A stretch of DNA of 21,643 bases from Auxenochlorella pyrenoidosa. Taxonomy: Eukaryota > Chlorophyta > Trebouxiophyceae > Chlorellales > Chlorellaceae. Of the stretch, positions 18,139 to 21,643 are shown piece after piece (the first letter of the stretch is position 1; every line of letters begins with the position of its first letter). The position numbers and the translations under genes are program-made. The stretch covers positions 805,574 to 827,216 of the forward strand of contig KQ482041.1 of the NCBI GenBank assembly GCA_001430745.1. Direction: 5' to 3'. The notes under the pieces are model-generated. The model was not told the origin of the DNA and ran no database searches. It saw only the letters and a program-made list of their open reading frames with translations.

Positions 18139-18440
18139 GCTCGACATCTCGACTTTCCATAAGATATTCCACACCAAGGCCCCCATCTCTCGTGCCGGCC
18201 TGGCGCGCCGTCTGTGGAGAGCCAAGTTCCGAGCTCCTGCGGCCGCTTGGCTCGGCACCTTTTCAGGGCAGGAAGCCGAACCTGGTAGAGCTGGTGAGGG
18301 TGCCTGCATTGCGCTTGCAGGCCTTGCACGCTATCAAGTGTCGGCGGCGGACAGCGCCACAGCAGCCGCATGTACACCTAGCAGCAGAGCTCACCAACCA
18401 CTCCTGCCTGCATGCAGGCTTGCCCGGAGCTGCTCAGGGC

Positions 18441-20061
18441 ATGGTGTACCCGGTGCTGGACGCAGCTGCAGTGCTGCCCGAGCACCGCTCAATCAACTCG
18501 CGCATTCCCACCGCTGTGGCCTTTGAGAATGCCACGCAGCGCAGGGTCGAGGTGATATGGCTCAGCTACCAGGGCGACGCCCACCATTACCACACCCTGC
18601 TGCCGGGTGCCAGCACAGTGCAGTGAGTAATTGCGCACATGCCAATGCGCGTGTGGATTCACCGGTGCCAACCTGGCAGCGCAGGGCTATGCCGGCAGAC
18701 CACACTCGACATGGGGCACCCGCTACCTGTCTGCGGCAATTGTGACATCAGACTGTGGACATCATGCACCGAATGGGGGGCCCAATAGGCTCCTCAGCAC
18801 ACAAAGCTCGCGATAGATGCACACGCGGTGCATGCAGACGAAGCACGCTTGTCCCTGACGACTGCCCATGCTGCTCCTCTCCACCCTGCAGGTTAACGTT
18901 CACCACACACCCCTGGGTGTTCCGTGATCCCTCTGACCCCTCAGCCGTGCTCGTGGTGGGGAACCAGGCTGTGTTTTATGCGCCGCCTCTTCATGCGCGC
19001 GGCTCCGGTTACCCCCGGGTGGTGATTCGGGAGGCTGACCGCCAGCCTTGGAGCCCTGCCCACCACCTCCTCGCCCCGCCGGCGTTCCAGCAGCAGGCAG
19101 CTGCGCTGCTGCTGTGCCACCAGCGGCTGGCACGAGGCGGCGTGTCGCCACAAGACAGAGATGCGCAGGAGGGCGAGGCTCGGGAGGGCTGGCCCATGCA
19201 GCTGCGCAGTGCGGTGTCACGGCCATGCCAGCAGCCAGGCGCGGAGCTTGGGCGGGAGGTGCAGCAGGAGGAGCAAGCAGGGTCGGAGGAGGCAGCGGTG
19301 CTGCTTCCCGCGCCGCAGCACCAGCTGGGGCTGGGTGATTTGCCTCAGGTGAAGCCGCTGTGGAATGCAGGCCGGCTGAGTGCTTTGCGTCATGAGGCAG
19401 CAGTGCACACTATTCGCAACACCTGGGTGCAGCGCTGTTGGGCATGACCTGCATGTGCTCCGCATCCGTCGAGGGTCACGCATGTGCCGCACAGCTTCCC
19501 AGCCCCCTGCCTCATGGGCCAGGAGCGCACCTCGATGCGCTTCCCAGCGCCAGCGCCGCAGGCCACCGCCAAGCTCTGCCCTCTTGTACGCCGCCAGAGC
19601 GCACAGCCCCCTGCGCTTCCCCCCCGCAGGACCTGCTGCTCATGGTGCTGACGGCGGCGGCCCCCCCGGTGCCGCTCCTGGTCAAGCCCGCGCTGCCGCA
19701 GGGCCTGTCCCCTGCTGAGCTGCCGCACGCAGCGCTGGAGCATCTGTTCAGGGCAGGGCCATGCACAGGGGCCGGTGGGTCGCGCTCCCGCGGCAGCACC
19801 AGCGTGGATGGTGGAGCCGGCCTGTGGCAGGCGGCGCGGCGCGAGGAGCAGGAGCGCAGCATGCCCGCCAAACAGCTGTGGCAACTGCGGGCCCAGCAGG
19901 AGGACCCGCAGCCACCGCCGCTGGCGCCTGAGCCCCACCCCCTGCTGGGCAACCAGCCAATCTTTGCAGCCGGCCTGCTGCAACTGGTGGCAGGAGCGGA
20001 CCCGAACCCGCTGCCTGCCGAGCCTGGAAACGGCGCCGCTGATGGGCAGCAGCCTGCATGA
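18441..20061 (+). CDS. VHL beta-domain protein with F-box-like C-terminal module
   Basis: Exons 18441-18622, 18892-19348, 19630-20061; 356 residues, TGA stop. Residues about 4-92 match the von Hippel-Lindau beta domain: SINSRIP (17-23), VEVIWLSYQGD (36-46), YHTLLPG (50-56), and HPWVFRD (67-73), then the 'N-Q-x-x-F-x-x-P' strand (85-92). Exon 1 joins exon 2 within this domain (CA|G, phase 2), which strongly supports the intron. A following stretch, PWSPAHHLLAPPAF then ALLLCHQRL (about 113-140), is an amphipathic helical segment. After a Glu/Gln-rich linker comes LGDLPQDLLLMVL (208-220), which resembles the opening of an F-box. The C-terminus is low-complexity. VHL proteins are substrate receptors of cullin-RING E3 ligases; here that role is inferred. 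The start is uncertain: an in-frame open stretch extends to 18105 and would add 112 residues. Confidence 0.82.
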
Positions 20062-20099
20062 AAGCAGGGTGGTTGGGCGCACAGCATGCAGGAGCCGCC

Positions 20100-20104
20100 T
20101 GTAA
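20100..20104 (+). terminator. Poly(A) signal TGTAA of the VHL-box gene
   Basis: Exact TGTAA 38 bases after the stop codon at 20061, on the same strand. This is a typical spacing for a green-algal poly(A) signal with a short 3' UTR. Confidence 0.6.
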
Positions 20105-20903
20105 ATGCAACACTTGCACAGCAGATGTGCCCGGCATGGCATGGCAGTAGGTGTTGGCCATGCTCAATAGCCATGCTCAATGACTTGAGGCGCTTCAAGC
20201 ACGCATGTTTACAACTTCCTGCACAGTGTCCTCTTTAAGCTCGAGTGCTGAGGGCATGGCCCCTGCTCTTGACACTGGGGGGCAGCAGAGCTGTGCGGCG
20301 GTTGGACCGCCACCTGGCGACTGCGGCGCAGGCACTGGCAGCAGCAGCACCCTCCCTACTGCATCTGCTTGCGCCGACAGGCTGTCGAAACCTCCCATTG
20401 TATGTGTATAATGTCCTGTCGATCATATTGGTGCTCAGAGAACAGTGAACATGGTGTTGGCGCCGCCATCTCCCTTTGCGCTCGACTGCCTTTGGGGGCT
20501 AATACAAAGGGTTTCTGGCTAGATGCAGCGAAAGCCAGGCATGAACTCTACAAGGGCGCAAATCCTCGTCTGGCTGCAACTGAGCTAATAATTTGTAATG
20601 TTACGTTAATTACCGTCGCATGCACAGCAGCACCGCTGGGGCGGGATCTTGCTGAGCAACAGGCTGGGCGAATTGAGCCGTGCACATCGTGTATCGGGCT
20701 GACTCGGGGAGAGCAGGCTGTCCTGCACCCGGCACCTAAACTGCGAGTGCAGCAGCGCTTGCAGCTGCCAGGCGGCACCAGGACCGTTGCTAGGGAGCTA
20801 AAGCCCGAAAACAAGGCGCGCAGGCGAAGTGCTGCAGCCTGTCGCACTTGCCCGGGCGAGAGGCCGCCCAAGCGCCAGCGAGCCTTGCGGGCGCCCATTG
20901 CAG

Positions 20904-21130
20904 GTGCGTGTGTTTTAGCGGAAGGAAGCAGGCGGGATGAGGTCCACCCGACAGTCGGGGGGATGTGGCCTAAACAATAAGGAGCAGCGCTGCGCTGGGT
21001 TTGCGCGGATTTTGATGCGCCTCGAGTGTATTGCCTCACTAGAAGGGCGTCCCGAGGCTGCCGCTGCCTAGACTGGGGCACTGTCCGGCAGCCAACGGGC
21101 CAGCCCACCCTTTGCCCACCCCTTTCGCAG
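20904..21130 (+). other. Possible 5' UTR intron of the gene starting at 21167
   Basis: The donor GTGCGT follows CAG at 20901-20903. The acceptor is a clear pyrimidine stretch ending TTTCGCAG at 21130, 36 bases before the ATG. The splice sites are good by eye, but no coding frame constrains them. Confidence 0.35.
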
Positions 21131-21166
21131 TTGGGCAGGCCCGAACGACGCTCGTCCAAAGGCACC

Positions 21167-21643
21167 ATGGCGGCATTTGACAGCGGCAACGCCAGCAGCC
21201 AGGAGGGTGGCCTGCCGGCAGCGGGCATCGACGCCGCCGGTATGGAGTGGGACCTGGACGTCGATGCCTTCCTTGACGACGTGCGTCCCGCTGCTGCCTG
21301 GGCTGCAAGCAGCTGCGCTTCACGGCCGCAGATTGCAAGAGCGCTGTGTAGCGCTTGCAGCACCAGCAGCCAAAACTTTGCCAGCGGACCCTGTCCGCGG
21401 CGCCGCACACCGCCCCCCCGGGCTGTCCCCGCTGGGTCATGTGCAACCCCCTCCCTGCCTGCCCCCCTTGCAGTACCTCAAGGACCTTGGCCCGGAGGCG
21501 CAGGGTCCCGACCACTTTGGCAACATCGCCATAGACTTTGCGCCCACGACGGCGCAGGCGGGGGTGCTGGGCGCCTGGGGCCCCTCCGCGCCTGCAGCCT
21601 CCGTGCCAGTTGACTCGGCCGTGCACCAGGCGCCCACCATGCT
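21167..21643 (+). CDS. Unrecognised protein, N-terminal part (3' end outside window)
   Basis: Exon 1 21167-21280 begins in a strong context (GGCACCATGG) and codes 38 residues. It joins in phase 0 to exon 2, which starts at 21474 after a CCCCCCTTGCAG acceptor and runs off the window. The visible 94 or so residues show an acidic and hydrophobic segment, MEWDLDVDAFLDDYLKDLG (26-44, across the splice), followed by FGNIAIDFAP and an Ala/Pro-rich stretch. The pattern recalls acidic transactivation regions of transcription factors, but no DNA-binding domain is visible, so this is only a guess. I do not recognise the family. Confidence 0.65.

Larger units (their letters stand above)
17492..18440. other. 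Divergent promoter region between MCM6 and the VHL-box gene
   Basis: Separates the MCM6 start (minus) and the VHL-box start (plus). It is markedly less GC-rich than the flanking genes, particularly 17640-18060. TATA-like sequences are present on both strands: TATAAAG at 17649-17655 on plus and TATAAA at 18138-18133 on minus. An open frame in phase with the VHL-box gene runs from about 18093 (first ATG 18105) and could be a 5' extension, but shows no recognisable domain. No tRNA was seen. Confidence 0.55.
20062..21166. other. Intergenic: VHL-box 3' UTR and promoter of the last gene
   Basis: No coding exon or tRNA that I can support. It contains an AT-rich island at about 20583-20613 with a small inverted repeat (GTAAT at 20595-20599, ATTAC at 20609-20613). 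A donor-like CAG|GTGCGT at 20901-20909 and an acceptor-like CCTTTCGCAG at 21121-21130 suggest a 5' UTR intron (20904-21130) in the next gene. Confidence 0.5.

Noticed and set aside
17976..18377. Minus-strand open frame of 133 codons upstream of MCM6
   Set aside because: No motif, no splice partner, and it lies in the region expected to be the divergent promoter.
18105..18440. N-terminal extension of the VHL-box protein
   Set aside because: The frame is open, but the sequence has no domain, and donor- and acceptor-like sites inside it (GT at 18294, AG at 18416) suggest 5' UTR or an unresolved intron.
20595..20613. Small inverted repeat GTAAT/ATTAC
   Set aside because: The five-base arms are too short to claim a hairpin, mobile-element end or binding site.

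Overview
The window is nuclear DNA from a eukaryote, most likely a Chlorella-like (trebouxiophyte) green alga. The reasons are a very GC-rich sequence, genes cut into many short exons by introns of roughly 55-400 bases with donors such as GTGAGG/GTGGGG and acceptors ending in TGCAG, green-algal TGTAA poly(A) motifs, and plant-type protein families (an FBS-like F-box protein, an A-type cyclin). The species cannot be named from sequence alone. All gene models were built by hand from reading frame, splice sites and family motifs. Every internal exon joins in phase, and each complete model sums to a whole number of codons.

Layout, left to right: (1) 115-2398, plus strand: C-terminal 371 residues of DNA polymerase epsilon subunit 2 (DPB2/POLE2), its 5' part lying outside the window. 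(2) 2820-4293, plus: an FBS-like F-box protein of about 258 residues in five exons. (3) 4294-6096: a gene-free convergent region with a purine tract and a short tandem repeat. (4) 6097-8610, minus: a complete A-type cyclin, 400 residues, eight exons. (5) 9783-17491, minus: a complete MCM6 replicative helicase subunit, 910 residues, 26 exons. (6) 17492-18440: a divergent promoter region. (7) 18441-20061, plus: a protein with a von Hippel-Lindau (VHL) beta domain followed by a helical stretch that includes an F-box-like LPxDLL motif. (8) 21167-end, plus: the 5' end of an unrecognised gene with an acidic N-terminus.

Three of the six genes act at the start of S phase. MCM6 is part of the CMG helicase, DPB2 tethers polymerase epsilon to CMG, and cyclin A drives S-phase kinase activity. 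The two other recognised genes look like substrate receptors of ubiquitin ligases. Clustering of functionally related but separately transcribed genes is suggestive only.

The most unusual points are the VHL-box protein, which keeps most of the hydroxyproline-pocket residues known from animal VHL, the high share of GC-AG introns (4 of about 45 modelled), and long C-runs beside splice acceptors that put G-quadruplex-prone sequence on the template strand.
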